Numbered from the stretch's first letter, positions 7,212 through 17,800 are shown. The stretch is DNA of 64,000 bases from Pseudomonadota bacterium (GCA_021816625.1 JAKAXM010000003.1:1-64000), one strand, 5' to 3'. The notes: generated by a model not told the origin, from the letters alone. Program-made: numbers and translations.

Positions 7212-8276
7212 ATGGTGTCGTTAACGCCTCGCGCCGAACGGCTCCTAAAGGCCCTTATCGAACAATATATCGCAGACGGCCAACCCGTTGGGTCGCGCAC
7301 ACTCGTCAAGCAAGCGGGTCTTGAATTTAGCCCGGCGACGGTCCGCAACATCATGTCCGACCTCGAAGAGCTCGGTCTCATACGCTCGCCACACACCTCA
7401 GCCGGGCGCGTCCCGACCGAGCGGGGCTACCGCTTTTTTGTCAATACGTTGCTCGCCGCAAAGCCTCTCCACAGTATCGATCTGGCCCACATCGAGGATC
7501 GTTTCCAGAGCGAACAGGATCCACAGCAGCTCCTGGAGTCGGCCTCCGGCCTGCTCTCGCAGATCACCAAGCTTGCGGGGATCGTGCGGGTGCCCCGCCG
7601 TACCTACGCTGAGTTCCGCCAACTCGATTTTCTCGGTTTCTCGGCCGACCGGGTGCTTGTGATCCTCGTGACGCACGACGGCCAGGTATTAAACAAGGTC
7701 ATACATCCCAAGCGCCCGTATTCGCCGGCCGAACTCCAGGAGGCCGCTAACGTCTTTAACAGCGCCTATGCCGGCCGTACGCTCGAAGAGGTTCGGCAGA
7801 GTCTGCTCGTGGCGCTGGAACGTGACAGCGAGGACATGCAGAAGATGTTGCGCTCGGCGGTCGAAATGGCCCATCAGGTATTTACCGGGGATCAGGCCCA
7901 AGAGCCCCCGCTTTTCGTCACCGGGGAGTCCAACCTGTTTGCCTTCCCGGAGCTCAGCAATACCGACAGGCTCAAGCGCTTGTTCGACGCCTTTACCGCC
8001 AAGCAGGATCTGCTGCATTTGCTGGATCAGAGCATGGCGTCGCAGGGGGTGCAAATCTTTATTGGGGCCGAATCCGGTTACGATGCCCTGGAGGCATGTA
8101 GTGTCGTGACCGCGCCCTACGAGGTCGACGGCCATATCGTGGGCACGGTGGGGGTCGTTGGGCCCACCCGCATGTCCTATGACCGCGTGATCTCGATCGT
8201 GGATGTCACCGCCCGCCTCTTAAGCGGCGCGCTTAGTCATGGTGGCAGCGGCAGCCGCGATCCGGCGCCGGCTTGA
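7212..8276 (+). CDS. hrcA: Heat-inducible transcription repressor HrcA
   Basis: This 354-residue protein matches HrcA: an N-terminal winged helix (RAERLLKALIEQYIADGQPVGSRTL...SPATVRNIMSDLEELGLIRSPHTSAGRVPTERGYRFFV) and a GAF-like dimer domain ending in ...VVGPTRMSYDRVISIVDVTARLLS. It binds CIRCE in a GroEL-dependent manner. ATG 7212 follows a strong GAGGAG ribosome site; the right CIRCE arm runs almost into it. HrcA in a gammaproteobacterium is a minority arrangement, since enteric bacteria rely on sigma-32 alone. It is followed by grpE, 54 bp downstream. Confidence 0.96.
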   Translation: MVSLTPRAERLLKALIEQYIADGQPVGSRTLVKQAGLEFSPATVRNIMSDLEELGLIRSPHTSAGRVPTERGYRFFVNTLLAAKPLHSIDLAHIEDRFQSEQDPQQLLESASGLLSQITKLAGIVRVPRRTYAEFRQLDFLGFSADRVLVILVTHDGQVLNKVIHPKRPYSPAELQEAANVFNSAYAGRTLEEVRQSLLVALERDSEDMQKMLRSAVEMAHQVFTGDQAQEPPLFVTGESNLFAFPELSNTDRLKRLFDAFTAKQDLLHLLDQSMASQGVQIFIGAESGYDALEACSVVTAPYEVDGHIVGTVGVVGPTRMSYDRVISIVDVTARLLSGALSHGGSGSRDPAPA

Positions 8277-8330
8277 TAAGCGTGGCGCGGATCCCCATAT
8301 GCGGGCGGGCAACGTCGAGAGGGAGTGTTG

Positions 8331-8906
8331 ATGGCGGACAATGAACGAGTGACAGACGAGAAGGCGGTAATAGACGAGCAAGGCAGCGAAGCCGCGGCGC
8401 CCGGGGCCGCGGATGGGGCCGTGGAGGCCGGGCCGGATCTACAGGCCGAACTCGAGAAGGTGCGTACCGAGCTCGCCGATGCCCGCGAGCGCCTGCTGCG
8501 GGTGGCCGCGGAGGCGGAAAACAGTCGCAGGCGCGCGGAGCAGGATGCGGCGGCGGCGCGGAAGTTCGCCCTTGAGCGGTTCGCGGGCGAATTACTGCCG
8601 GTACGCGACAGCCTCGACCGTGCCCGACTCGTCGATCGGGCGGCCGCGGCGGCCGATCCACAGGCCCTGTTTACGGGCGTCGAACTCACGCTCCAGCTGA
8701 TGGATTCGGTCCTTGAAAAATTTGCGATCACCATGATCGATCCGGCCGGCGCGCGGTTCAATCCCGAGCAGCATCAGGCCATGGCGATGGTCGAGAGCGC
8801 GGAGGTCCCCCCCAATCATGTCGTCGAGGTTGTCCAGAAGGGGTTTTTATTGAATGACCGGCTCTTGCGCCCGGCCCTGGTAGTTGTGGCCAAGGCCAAG
8901 TCCTGA
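8331..8906 (+). CDS. grpE: Nucleotide exchange factor GrpE
   Basis: This 191-residue co-chaperone releases ADP from DnaK. An acidic, disordered N-terminus (about residues 1-35) precedes the long coiled coil ([37 protein letters not shown]) and the C-terminal beta domain with [14 protein letters not shown] and [22 protein letters not shown], standard for GrpE. The ATG at 8331 lies 6 nt after a GAGGGAG site; the ATG two codons earlier is too close to it. It is co-transcribed with hrcA and so under CIRCE control, while dnaK has an additional promoter immediately after the grpE stop. Confidence 0.95.
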   Translation: MADNERVTDEKAVIDEQGSEAAAPGAADGAVEAGPDLQAELEKVRTELADARERLLRVAAEAENSRRRAEQDAAAARKFALERFAGELLPVRDSLDRARLVDRAAAAADPQALFTGVELTLQLMDSVLEKFAITMIDPAGARFNPEQHQAMAMVESAEVPPNHVVEVVQKGFLLNDRLLRPALVVVAKAKS

Positions 8907-8907
8907 C

Positions 8908-8935
8908 CTTGAAAAATGCCGCCTGACCCCCATCT
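8908..8935 (+). promoter_or_regulatory. Sigma-32 (RpoH) heat-shock promoter of dnaK
   Basis: CTTGAAA at 8908-8914 and CCCCATCT at 8928-8935 are separated by 13 nt. This is a consensus match to the E. coli sigma-32 promoter (CTTGAAA-N13/14-CCCCATnT). It begins 2 nt after the grpE stop and would give a leader of about 50 nt before the dnaK start at 8995. Confidence 0.88.
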
Positions 8936-8994
8936 GGGGAAACAGTGACCCTAAACGAAAGCTTCCCGGAATCGGGACTAAGAGGACGAGAGCG

Positions 8995-10926
8995 ATGGCA
9001 AAGATTATCGGGATTGACCTAGGAACCACGAATTCGTGCGTGGCGGTCATAGAAAATGGCAAGCCGCGCGTCATCGAAAACAGCGAGGGCGATCGTACCA
9101 CGCCTTCTATTGTCGCCTACGCGAACGATGGCGAGGTCTTGGTCGGTCAATCCGCGAAGCGGCAGGCGGTTACCAATCCGCAGAACACGTTGTACGCCGT
9201 GAAGCGCCTGGTGGGGCGGAAGTTCGAAGACGAGATCGTCCAGCGCGACATCAAGATGGTGGCCTACAAGATCGTGCGCGCGAAGAACGGTGACGCGTGG
9301 GTCGAGGCCAACGGCAAACAGATGGCGCCCCCCGAGGTCTCGGCGCGCGTGCTTCAGAAGATGAAGAAAACGGCCGAGGACTATCTGGGAGAGGAAGTAA
9401 CCGAGGCTGTGATCACGGTCCCGGCCTACTTCAACGACGCCCAGCGCCAGGCGACCAAGGACGCGGGTCGTATCGCCGGACTCAATGTGAAGCGCATCAT
9501 CAACGAGCCGACCGCTGCGGCCTTGGCCTTTGGTCTCGATAAGAAAGAAGGGGACCGCAAGATCGCGGTCTACGACCTCGGTGGCGGTACCTTCGATATC
9601 TCCATCATCGAGATCGCGGAGGTCGACGGCGAGCACCAATTCGAGGTCTTGTCGACGAACGGCGACACTTTCCTCGGTGGCGAGGACTTCGACCTGCGGC
9701 TGATCGATTATTTGGCTGAAGAGTTCAAGAAGGACTCCGGGATCGATCTGCACAAGGATCCCCTGGCGCTCCAGCGTCTGAAGGATGCCGCGGAAAAGGC
9801 CAAGATCGAGCTTTCGTCGCGGACCCAGACGGACGTCAATCTGCCTTATATCACGGCCGATGCCAGCGGACCTAAGCACCTGAACGTGAAGATCACGCGC
9901 GCCAAGCTCGAGAGCCTGGTGGAGGACCTGATCCGGCGCACGATCGAGCCTTGCAAGATCGCCTTGAAGGATGCGGGCCTCAAGGTGACCGAGGTCGATG
10001 ACGTCATCCTGGTGGGCGGCCAGACGCGCATGCCCAAGGTGCAGGAGGCTGTGCGCGATTTCTTCGGCAAGGAGCCGCGTAAGGACGTAAACCCTGACGA
10101 GGCGGTTGCGATTGGGGCGGCGGTCCAGGGCGGCGTGCTGGCTGGCGATGTCAAGGACGTGTTGCTGTTGGATGTGACGCCGCTGTCTCTCGGCATCGAG
10201 ACCATGGGCGGGGTCATGACCAAGCTGATTCAAAAGAACACGACCATACCGACCAAGGCGGCGCAGGTGTTTTCGACGGCCGACGACAACCAGACTGCGG
10301 TTACTGTGCATGTGTTGCAGGGCGAGCGTGAGATGGCGGCCGGAAACAAGTCGCTGGGCCGCTTCGATCTCACGGATATCCCGCCAGCACCCCGCGGCGT
10401 CCCGCAGATCGAGGTCACCTTCGATATCGACGCCAACGGCATACTGCACGTGTCGGCACGCGACAAGGCGACCGGCAAGGAGAATAGGATCGTCATCAAG
10501 TCGAGCTCGGGTTTGAGCGAGAGCGAGATCCAGCGCATGGTGCAAGACGCCGAGGCGCATGCCGAGGAAGACCGCCTCGCTCACGAGTTGGTCGATGCCC
10601 GCAATCAGGCCGAGGCCTTGTTGCACAGCGCCCGCAAGTCTCTCGCGGACTTGGGCGATAAGGTCAGTGCGGCGGATAAGACGGCCGTGGAGACCGCGGT
10701 GCGTGAGCTGGAGGCCGTGGTGAAGGGCAATGACAAGGCCGAAATCGTCGCGAAGACCGAGGCCTTGAGCCAGGCCAACCACAAGCTCACGGAACAGCTG
10801 TATGCCCAGGCCCAAGGCGCTGCGGCACCCGGGGGCGAGGCGCAGTCCGGCACTCGGCAGGGCAACGCCGACAATGTCGTGGATGCGGAATTCGAGGAAG
10901 TGAACGAGAACCGCCGCGACAAGTAG
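8995..10926 (+). CDS. dnaK: Molecular chaperone DnaK (Hsp70)
   Basis: This 643-residue Hsp70 has all family signatures: [15 protein letters not shown] at the N-terminus, the phosphate loop [15 protein letters not shown], the [13 protein letters not shown] segment, the linker [16 protein letters not shown], and a substrate-binding domain followed by a lid. The C-terminus ends [16 protein letters not shown], close to the EEVKDKK-type tail of proteobacterial DnaK. It folds proteins with DnaJ and GrpE using ATP. The start at 8995 ([13 protein letters not shown]) follows AGAGGA; a longer open frame runs upstream across the promoter and is not coding. Confidence 0.98.
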   Translation: MAKIIGIDLGTTNSCVAVIENGKPRVIENSEGDRTTPSIVAYANDGEVLVGQSAKRQAVTNPQNTLYAVKRLVGRKFEDEIVQRDIKMVAYKIVRAKNGDAWVEANGKQMAPPEVSARVLQKMKKTAEDYLGEEVTEAVITVPAYFNDAQRQATKDAGRIAGLNVKRIINEPTAAALAFGLDKKEGDRKIAVYDLGGGTFDISIIEIAEVDGEHQFEVLSTNGDTFLGGEDFDLRLIDYLAEEFKKDSGIDLHKDPLALQRLKDAAEKAKIELSSRTQTDVNLPYITADASGPKHLNVKITRAKLESLVEDLIRRTIEPCKIALKDAGLKVTEVDDVILVGGQTRMPKVQEAVRDFFGKEPRKDVNPDEAVAIGAAVQGGVLAGDVKDVLLLDVTPLSLGIETMGGVMTKLIQKNTTIPTKAAQVFSTADDNQTAVTVHVLQGEREMAAGNKSLGRFDLTDIPPAPRGVPQIEVTFDIDANGILHVSARDKATGKENRIVIKSSSGLSESEIQRMVQDAEAHAEEDRLAHELVDARNQAEALLHSARKSLADLGDKVSAADKTAVETAVRELEAVVKGNDKAEIVAKTEALSQANHKLTEQLYAQAQGAAAPGGEAQSGTRQGNADNVVDAEFEEVNENRRDK

Positions 10927-10945
10927 GGCGTGTTTTTCTGACCGG

Positions 10946-10984
10946 AGGCACGGGCCCGTTGTTGACGCCCGTGCCTTTTTTCTT
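10946..10984 (+). terminator. Intrinsic terminator between dnaK and dnaJ
   Basis: A perfect 10-bp stem (10946-10955 with 10967-10976) with an 11-nt loop is followed by six T and TCTTC. It lies 20 bp after the dnaK stop and 30 bp before dnaJ, so it should limit read-through and make dnaJ less abundant than dnaK. Confidence 0.88.
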
Positions 10985-11013
10985 CTAAGGTCCGGGTTTT
11001 GTAGTTAAGGCCT

Positions 11014-12153
11014 ATGACGACGAAACGCGATTATTACGAGGTTCTCGGCGTAAGCCGAGGGGCCGACGAGGCCGAGATCAAGAAGGCCTATCGCCGCATG
11101 GCGATGAAATATCACCCGGATCGCAATCCGGATGATCGGAACGCGGAAGCGACCTTCAAGGAGTGTCAGGAGGCCTACGAGGTCCTGTGCGATCCTCAGA
11201 AGCGGGCCGCCTACGACCAGTTTGGTCACGCTGAACCCGGTGCGGGGCCTTTTGGGGGCGGACGCGGCGGGGACGTGTTCAATGACATCTTCGATAATGT
11301 CTTCGGCGACATCTTCGGCGGTGGCGCGCGCCGCGGGAACCATGTTTACCGGGGCTCCGACGTTCGTTTTACGCTTGATCTATCGCTCGAGGACGCCGTA
11401 TTCGGCACGGAGGCGCGGATCAGGGTGCCAACGCTTGCCGTCTGCGAGCTGTGTAAGGGCACGGGGGCTCGGGCTGGCAGCGTCGCGGCCGCCTGCCCGA
11501 CGTGCGGCGGCCACGGCCAGGTGCGGCTCCAGCAAGGCTTCTTTTCCATCCAGCAGACCTGCCCGAATTGCCGGGGCAGTGGGCGGGTGGTGACCCAGCC
11601 CTGCGTTGAGTGCCGGGGCGAAGGGCGGGCGCGGCGTGCGAAGACCCTGTCGGTAACGATCCCGGCCGGGGTCGACGAGGGCGATCAGATCCGGGTGAGC
11701 GGGCAGGGCGATGTCGGCGAGAACGGCGGGCCGCCCGGTGATCTCTATGTACAGGTGAAACTGAAACCTCACCCCTTGTTCCGGCGTGAGCAGGATGATC
11801 TGTACTGCAAGGTCCCGGTGCGATTCGGTACCGTGGTATTGGGCGGCGAGATCGAGATTCCAAGCCTCGACGGCCGCATGACCCTGAAAATTCCTCCGGA
11901 AACGCAAAGCGACAAGGTCTTTCGGATCCGGGGAAAGGGGGTCAAGAACGTGCGCACGGGCCATGTGGGCGACCTCTTCTGCCAGATCAGCGTAGAGACC
12001 CCCGTCAAACTCACGCGCGCCCAGCGTGAGTTGCTCGAGGCCTTCGACGCCTCGTTGCGTGAGGGCGGTGAGCGTCATAACCCCGTCGAGCATTCCTGGC
12101 TCGACAAGCTGCGCGGGTTTTTTGAGCCCAAGACCCGCAGCCCGGGGGAATAA
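11014..12153 (+). CDS. dnaJ: Co-chaperone DnaJ (Hsp40)
   Basis: This 379-residue class A J-protein has a J domain with the HPD motif ([11 protein letters not shown]), a Gly/Phe-rich linker (residues about 75-110), four zinc-binding CxxCxGxG repeats ([32 protein letters not shown]), and the C-terminal substrate-binding domains. It stimulates DnaK ATPase and presents substrates. Length is typical. It lies downstream of dnaK, but a strong terminator intervenes, so expression depends on read-through or a local promoter that I could not identify. Confidence 0.97.
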   Translation: MTTKRDYYEVLGVSRGADEAEIKKAYRRMAMKYHPDRNPDDRNAEATFKECQEAYEVLCDPQKRAAYDQFGHAEPGAGPFGGGRGGDVFNDIFDNVFGDIFGGGARRGNHVYRGSDVRFTLDLSLEDAVFGTEARIRVPTLAVCELCKGTGARAGSVAAACPTCGGHGQVRLQQGFFSIQQTCPNCRGSGRVVTQPCVECRGEGRARRAKTLSVTIPAGVDEGDQIRVSGQGDVGENGGPPGDLYVQVKLKPHPLFRREQDDLYCKVPVRFGTVVLGGEIEIPSLDGRMTLKIPPETQSDKVFRIRGKGVKNVRTGHVGDLFCQISVETPVKLTRAQRELLEAFDASLREGGERHNPVEHSWLDKLRGFFEPKTRSPGE

Positions 12154-12154
12154 A

Positions 12155-12175
12155 AAGGGACGGACCTCGTCCTTT
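12155..12175 (+). terminator. Weak terminator-like hairpin after dnaJ
   Basis: An 8-bp stem with one G-T pair (12155-12162 with 12168-12175) and a 5-nt loop starts just after the dnaJ stop. Only three T follow, within the stem end, so termination would be inefficient. Confidence 0.3.
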
Positions 12176-12204
12176 GTAAGACGACAGCTAAGGAGGGGCC
12201 CGTT

Positions 12205-12702
12205 ATGAGTGGTGGACGTAAATTCGATCCAGTTCGCCGGCGCGTAATCGTGGCGGCAGGCGGGGTGGTAGCGGCCGCGGGCTCGGGCGCGGCGTTCGCG
12301 GATTCGGCAGATAGCCTGAATCTCACTTTCCCGGGACAGAAGGCCAAGCATCACATCGTCTATCAATTGAACCAGTCGGGGCACGATTATCAGCAGCATA
12401 TCCTGTCGTCGGTGCAGGCCTTGCTGCGGCGTTACGGGGACAGCATCCACATCGTCGTGACCTGCTTCGGTCCCGGCATCAGTGTCGTGCTGAAAAAGCC
12501 GGTGCGCCCCGTAGCCCGGGATATTCGCGCAGGGGTCGCAAGCCTGCATGATTATGGCGTCGATTTCCATGGCTGTGGCAATACCTTGCGCACCTTAAAG
12601 CTCACGCGGCAGGCGCTCCTGCCGCTCGCCACATACGTGCCCATGGGAGCTGCGGATTTGATGGAGTTGCAACACAAGGGCTACGCTTATATCGCCTGGT
12701 AG
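12205..12702 (+). CDS. Exported DsrE/DsrF-like sulfur-relay family protein (paralogue 1)
   Basis: This 165-residue protein begins with a basic, Arg-rich signal sequence (PVRRRVIVAAGG..., predicted cut after FA at about 32) that resembles a Tat signal. The mature part has a DsrE-like fold pattern: HHIVYQLNQSG, then IHIVVTCFGPGISVV, then GVDFHGCGNTLRT with Cys124, ending in MELQHKGYAYI. Cys124 is in the position used by DsrE-type proteins to carry sulfur. DsrE proteins are normally cytoplasmic, so export is notable. A paralogue with the same Cys context lies at 55686-56174. It follows dnaJ with a strong AAGGAGGGG site and precedes dapB. The substrate is unknown. Confidence 0.75.
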   Translation: MSGGRKFDPVRRRVIVAAGGVVAAAGSGAAFADSADSLNLTFPGQKAKHHIVYQLNQSGHDYQQHILSSVQALLRRYGDSIHIVVTCFGPGISVVLKKPVRPVARDIRAGVASLHDYGVDFHGCGNTLRTLKLTRQALLPLATYVPMGAADLMELQHKGYAYIAW

Positions 12703-12791
12703 GATAGCGATGGGGGTGGCCGAGCCGCGCCGGATGGATATCCTCGCCTGTGTTGCCGGGTTCTTTAGGGATAGTGTCGTATGAGGTGTCT

Positions 12792-13589
12792 ATGAAGATC
12801 GCCGTAACCGGCGCCAGCGGCCGTATGGGCCGCGCGGTGCTGGCCGCCGTCCAGGCCCACCCGGCGTTGGAGCTCGCGGGGGCAGTCGTGCGTCCGGGCG
12901 ATCGCGCCTGCGGGCAGGATGCCGCCGTTCTCGTCGGGGGGGAGCCTACGGGTGTGTCGGTCTCCGCGCAGGCGGAGGAGGTGATCGCTCGGTGCGATAT
13001 CCTGGTCGATTTTACCCGTCCCGCCGCGAGTAGAGAGTATGCCGAGATCTGTGCGCGCCTCGGGAAGGGTGCGGTGATCGGCACCACGGGTTTCGATTCT
13101 AGAGATCACGCCCGACTCCAGACGCTCGCCCGGCAGACGCGTTTTGTGGTCGCGGCCAATATGAGCGTGGGGGTGACCTTGGCCCTGCATCTGTTGGGGA
13201 TCGCAGCCCGGGTCTTAAGCGACGCCGATATCGAGATCCTGGAGACCCATCACCGCCACAAGGTGGATGCGCCCTCGGGCACGGCCTTGCGCCTGGGCGA
13301 AGTGGCCGCGCAAGCGCGCGGCCAGGCATTATCGGACGTCGCCGTATACGACCGGGCCGGCCAGACAGGTCCCCGGGTAGCCGGTACCATAGGTTTTGCG
13401 ACCATCCGGGCCGGTGAGGTGGTAGGGGAGCATCGCGTCTATCTCGCTTTACCCTCCGAGCGGCTCGAGATCGCCCACGTGGCCGACAACCGGCAGGTTT
13501 TCGCGGAGGGCGCCTTGCGGGCGGCCCAGTTCCTAAGGAGCGCAGCTCCCGGTCTGTACGACATGCAGGACGTCCTCGGGCTTCGTTGA
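12792..13589 (+). CDS. dapB: 4-hydroxy-tetrahydrodipicolinate reductase
   Basis: This 265-residue enzyme reduces hydroxy-tetrahydrodipicolinate with NAD(P)H in the lysine/diaminopimelate pathway. It has the Rossmann motif IAVTGASGRMGRAV, VIGTTGF, and the active-site block ILETHHRHKVDAPSGTALRLGE with the catalytic His pair and Lys. The start at 12792 follows GAGGTG and matches homologues. The carA promoter -35 begins in its last codons. Order dapB-carA-carB-greA is the one known from Pseudomonas. Confidence 0.96.
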   Translation: MKIAVTGASGRMGRAVLAAVQAHPALELAGAVVRPGDRACGQDAAVLVGGEPTGVSVSAQAEEVIARCDILVDFTRPAASREYAEICARLGKGAVIGTTGFDSRDHARLQTLARQTRFVVAANMSVGVTLALHLLGIAARVLSDADIEILETHHRHKVDAPSGTALRLGEVAAQARGQALSDVAVYDRAGQTGPRVAGTIGFATIRAGEVVGEHRVYLALPSERLEIAHVADNRQVFAEGALRAAQFLRSAAPGLYDMQDVLGLR

Positions 13590-13614
13590 TTTCAGGCCCG
13601 CATCTCGCTAGAAT
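13586..13614 (+). promoter_or_regulatory. Predicted carA promoter overlapping the dapB stop
   Basis: TTGATT (13586-13591) and TAGAAT (13609-13614) are separated by exactly 17 nt. Predicted transcription start is about 13621, leaving a leader of about 90 nt before the carA GTG. The -35 includes the dapB stop codon. Confidence 0.7.
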
Positions 13615-13651
13615 CGGCGCCATAAATCCCAGCAAATTGATTTGTTCTCGG

Positions 13652-13683
13652 GGCGGGGGCTGCGCGGAGCGGCCCCCGCCTTT
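13652..13683 (+). promoter_or_regulatory. Attenuator-like hairpin in the carA leader
   Basis: A perfect 9-bp G/C stem (GGCGGGGGC, 13652-13660, with GCCCCCGCC, 13672-13680) and an 11-nt loop is followed by TTTGCATG. It lies between the predicted carA promoter and the ribosome site at 13701. Upstream, CAAATTGATTTG (13632-13643) could form a short alternative hairpin. Such structures often mediate attenuation of pyrimidine or arginine genes, but the T-run is short, so it may instead be a partial dapB terminator. Confidence 0.5.
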
Positions 13684-13710
13684 GCATGTCAACCCTAAGG
13701 CGGAGGTACC

Positions 13711-14835
13711 GTGGCGCATCCGGCATTGCTCGCTCTCGCCGACGGCACAGTGTTCGTCGGGGAATCAATCGGGGCCGCGGGTGCGGTGCCGGGCGAGCTC
13801 GTGTTCAATACGGCGCTCACCGGGTATCAAGAGATACTCTCCGATCCCTCCTATGCAAGCCAGATCGTTACGCTGACCTACCCTCATATCGGCAATACCG
13901 GCGCCAATGCCGAGGATATGGAGGCGGCACGGGTCTACGCGAGCGGGTTGGTCGTGCGCGACGCCCCGCATCGTTACAGCAACTTTCGGGGCACCGAGGA
14001 TCTGCGGCATTTTCTGGCGCGCCAGGGGGTCGTTGCGATCGCGGGGGTTGATACCCGGGCGCTTACCCGGTGTCTTCGCGAAAAAGGCGCCCAGAGTGCT
14101 GCCATAGTGGCGGGCGCGGCGGCTACGGATCACGCCGCGGCGGTGGCGTTGGCCCGCGGTTTCGCCGGCCTAGACGGACTCGATCTCGCGCGGGTAGTCT
14201 CGACCCCGCGGGCCTACACCTGGCAGGAGGGCCTATGGGAGACCGCCCCCTGCGAACCTCGGTTTCACGTCGTTGCTTATGATTATGGGGTTAAGCGCAA
14301 TATTTTGCGCAGTTTGGCGCAGGTCGGCTGCCGCCTAAGCGTAGTACCCGCGCAGACCCCCGCGCGCGATGTCCTCGCGATGGCCCCCGATGGGATTTTT
14401 CTCTCAAACGGGCCGGGCGATCCGAAGGCGTGCGATTACGCCATTGCGGCCGTGCGCGAGCTCGTCGAGTCGGCCATCCCGGTTTTCGGGATCTGTCTTG
14501 GGCACCAGCTTTTGGGTCTCGCCCTCGGCGCGCAGACCGTGAAGATGAAATTTGGGCACCATGGGGCCAACCACCCCGTCCTCGAGGTGGCCACGGGGCG
14601 CGTATTCATTACGAGCCAGAACCACGGGTTTGCCGTCGATGAAGGGAGTCTACCGGCGTCTTTGCGGGTGACCCACCGCTCGCTCTTCGATGGGTCAGTG
14701 CAAGGTCTTGCCCATGTCGAGCGGCCGGTATTCTCCTTCCAAGGGCATCCCGAAGCGAGCCCAGGGCCGCACGATGTATCCCCTTTGTTTTCGCGCTTTG
14801 CGTCGCTCATGGCCGACGCGCGCGCCGGCGCCTAG
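13711..14835 (+). CDS. carA: Carbamoyl-phosphate synthase small subunit
   Basis: This 374-residue glutaminase subunit releases ammonia from glutamine for CarB in carbamoyl phosphate synthesis (arginine and pyrimidine pathways). The N-terminal CarA domain ([34 protein letters not shown]) is followed by a class I amidotransferase domain with the nucleophile Cys in [15 protein letters not shown] and the His/Glu pair in [13 protein letters not shown]. The GTG start at 13711 follows GGAGGT. carB begins 8 bp downstream. Confidence 0.97.
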   Translation: MAHPALLALADGTVFVGESIGAAGAVPGELVFNTALTGYQEILSDPSYASQIVTLTYPHIGNTGANAEDMEAARVYASGLVVRDAPHRYSNFRGTEDLRHFLARQGVVAIAGVDTRALTRCLREKGAQSAAIVAGAAATDHAAAVALARGFAGLDGLDLARVVSTPRAYTWQEGLWETAPCEPRFHVVAYDYGVKRNILRSLAQVGCRLSVVPAQTPARDVLAMAPDGIFLSNGPGDPKACDYAIAAVRELVESAIPVFGICLGHQLLGLALGAQTVKMKFGHHGANHPVLEVATGRVFITSQNHGFAVDEGSLPASLRVTHRSLFDGSVQGLAHVERPVFSFQGHPEASPGPHDVSPLFSRFASLMADARAGA

Positions 14836-14843
14836 AGACCAGT

Positions 14844-17800
14844 ATGCCCAAGCGAACCGACATTCAGAGCGTCCTGCTGATCGGGGCAGGCCCGATCATC
14901 ATTGGCCAAGGGTGCGAGTTTGATTACTCGGGTACCCAGGCGTGCCGCGCCCTGAAGGAAGAAGGGTTGCGCGTCATCCTGGTGAATTCGAATCCGGCGA
15001 CCATCATGACCGACCCGGACCTTGCCGACGCCACTTATATCGAGCCGATCAACTGGCGCGTCTTAGAGCGGATCATCGCCAAGGAACGCCCCGATGCCCT
15101 GTTGCCCACCATGGGCGGTCAGACGGCCTTGAATTGCGCGTTGGATCTCGACCGCGAAGGGGTATTGGAACGGTATGGCGTGCGCATGATCGGGGCCTCT
15201 AAGGCCGCGATCGACAAGGCCGAGGATCGCGAACTGTTCAAGAAGGCGATGGAGTCGATCGGTCTGGGTGTCGCCAAAGGGGCCATCGCGCATAGCCTCG
15301 AGGAGGCCCTGCAGGTGCACGCGCTGGTCGGTTTTCCAGCGATCATTCGCCCGTCGTTTACGCTTGGGGGTAGCGGTGGCGGGATCGCCTACAACCGCGA
15401 GGAATTCGTACAGCTATGTGAGCGCGGTCTGGACGCCTCGCCGACCCATGAGCTTCTGATCGAGGAGTCGATCATCGGGTGGAAGGAATTCGAGATGGAG
15501 GTCGTACGCGACCGCCTCGATAACTGCGTCATCGTCTGCGCGATCGAAAACGTCGACCCCATGGGCGTACACACCGGGGATTCGATCACCGTGGCTCCGG
15601 CCCAGACCCTGACCGATAAAGAATACCAGCGCATGCGCGATGCCAGCATTGCGGTCTTGCGCGAGATCGGCGTGGAGACGGGTGGTTCAAACGTGCAGTT
15701 TGCGATCAACCCAAAGACCGGGCAGATGATCGTCATCGAGATGAACCCTCGGGTCTCACGCTCCTCGGCCCTGGCCTCGAAGGCGACGGGGTTCCCTATC
15801 GCCAAGATTGCGGCCAAGCTTGCCATTGGCTACACGCTCGATGAGCTCCGCAACGAGATAACGGGTAAGGCCACGCCGGCATCGTTCGAGCCCAGCATCG
15901 ACTACGTCGTCACGAAGATACCGCGCTTTACCTTCGAGAAGTTCCCCAAGGCGGACGCCGTCTTGACGACCCAGATGAAGTCGGTCGGAGAGGCGATGGC
16001 AATCGGCCGGACCTTTCAGGAGTCGCTGCAAAAGGCGATCCGCAGCCTTGAGATCGGTAGCTATGGTTTCGAGCCGCGCGTGGATCGCACGAGCGAGCCC
16101 AAGGCGCTGCGTGACCGCCTGATTCAAGAGCTCAAGATCCCGGGCGCGGAGCGCTTATGGTATATCGCCGATGCGCTGCGCGCGGGTTTTTCCGTAGAGG
16201 AGGTCTGCGACCTTACCCACATCGACCCCTGGTTCATAGCGCAGATCGCAGAGATCGTTGCGACGGAGGCTGTGATCGCAGCCGATCCCGCCAAACCGGG
16301 GCTGGACGCCCATGATGCGCTAACCGTGCGCAGCTGGAAACGCCGCGGGTTTTCGGATCGCCGGATCGCGACACTTAGAGCCATGACCGAGGACGCGGTC
16401 CGCGGGTTCCGGCACGCGCACGGCATTCGGCCGGTATACAAGAGGGTGGATTCGTGCGCGGCCGAATTCGCGTCGGCAACGGCCTATATGTACTCGACTT
16501 ATGAGCAGGAGTGCGAGGCTGCGCCCGAGAATCGCGCCAAGGTCATAGTGCTTGGTAGCGGACCCAACCGTATTGGCCAGGGGATAGAGTTTGACTATTG
16601 CTGCGTGCATGCCTCGCTCGCTTTGCGCGCCAATGGGTATCAAACGATCATGGTGAACTGTAATCCGGAAACCGTTTCTACCGATTACGACGTCTCGGAC
16701 CGGTTGTATTTCGAACCCCTGACGCTCGAGGATGTGCTGGAGATCACGGATCTGGAGAGGCCGCAGGGCGTGATCGTCCAGTATGGCGGACAGACGCCGC
16801 TCAAACTCGCGGAGGGGCTCGCCAAAAACGGCGCGCCCATTGTCGGCACCAGCCCCACGTCGATCGATCTGGCGGAGGATCGTGAGCGTTTTCAGAGATT
16901 GATCGAGGATCTCGGGCTCCTACAGCCACCCAATCGCATTGCACGCAATGCCACGGAAGCGGTGGCGCTGGCCGAGGAGACGGGCTACCCGCTTGTCGTG
17001 CGTCCGTCCTATGTGCTGGGCGGTCGGGCCATGGAGATCTGCCATAATCGGGACGATCTCGAGATCTATATGCGCGTGGCGGTCCGGGTCTCCGAGGATG
17101 CGCCGATTCTCCTCGACCGGTTCTTGAGCGACGCCATAGAAGTCGATGTGGACGCGGTGGCGGATGGTCAGGACGTCGTGATCGGCGGGATCATGGAACA
17201 TATCGAGGAAGCCGGTGTCCATTCCGGGGACTCCGCTTGCTCATTGCCCCCGTTTGGTTTGTCAGGGGCCTTGCAAGACGAGCTGCGTCGCCAGACGGTG
17301 GCGCTCGCCCAGGCGCTCAATGTGATTGGGCTCATGAACGTGCAGTTCGCGATAAAAGATAACGCCATCTATGTCCTTGAGGTCAATCCGCGTGCGTCAC
17401 GCACGGTGCCTTATGTTTCGAAGGCGACGGCGCGTCCGCTCGCCAAGATCGCGGCGCGAGCCATGATGGGACTATCTTTGGCCGGACAAGGGGTGCGGCA
17501 CGAGATCCGGCCGACATACTGTTCCGTAAAGGAGGCGGTCTTTCCGTTCATCAAGTTCCCCGGCGTCGACACAGTGCTAGGCCCGGAAATGAAGTCGACG
17601 GGTGAGGTGATGGGCATAGGGCGGAGCTTTGGTGAGGCCTTTGCCAAGTCCCAGGTGGCGGCTGGGGCTGCGATACCGCGCGGCGGGCGGCTCTTTATCA
17701 GCGTGCGCGACCGTGACCGGCCGGCCGCGGTCGCCATCGCCCGTTATTTTGCGGATCATGGTTTCGAGTTGTTGGCGACGCGCGGTACGGCCCAGGCTCT

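Noticed and set aside
9019-10815. A 598-codon open frame antisense to dnaK
   Set aside because: Long antisense frames opposite highly biased, GC-rich genes are expected. Its translation is His/Leu/Arg-rich with no recognisable domain.
11380-12570. Antisense frame of 396 codons across dnaJ and the DsrE-like gene
   Set aside because: It spans two well-supported genes and shows no family motifs; a codon-bias shadow.
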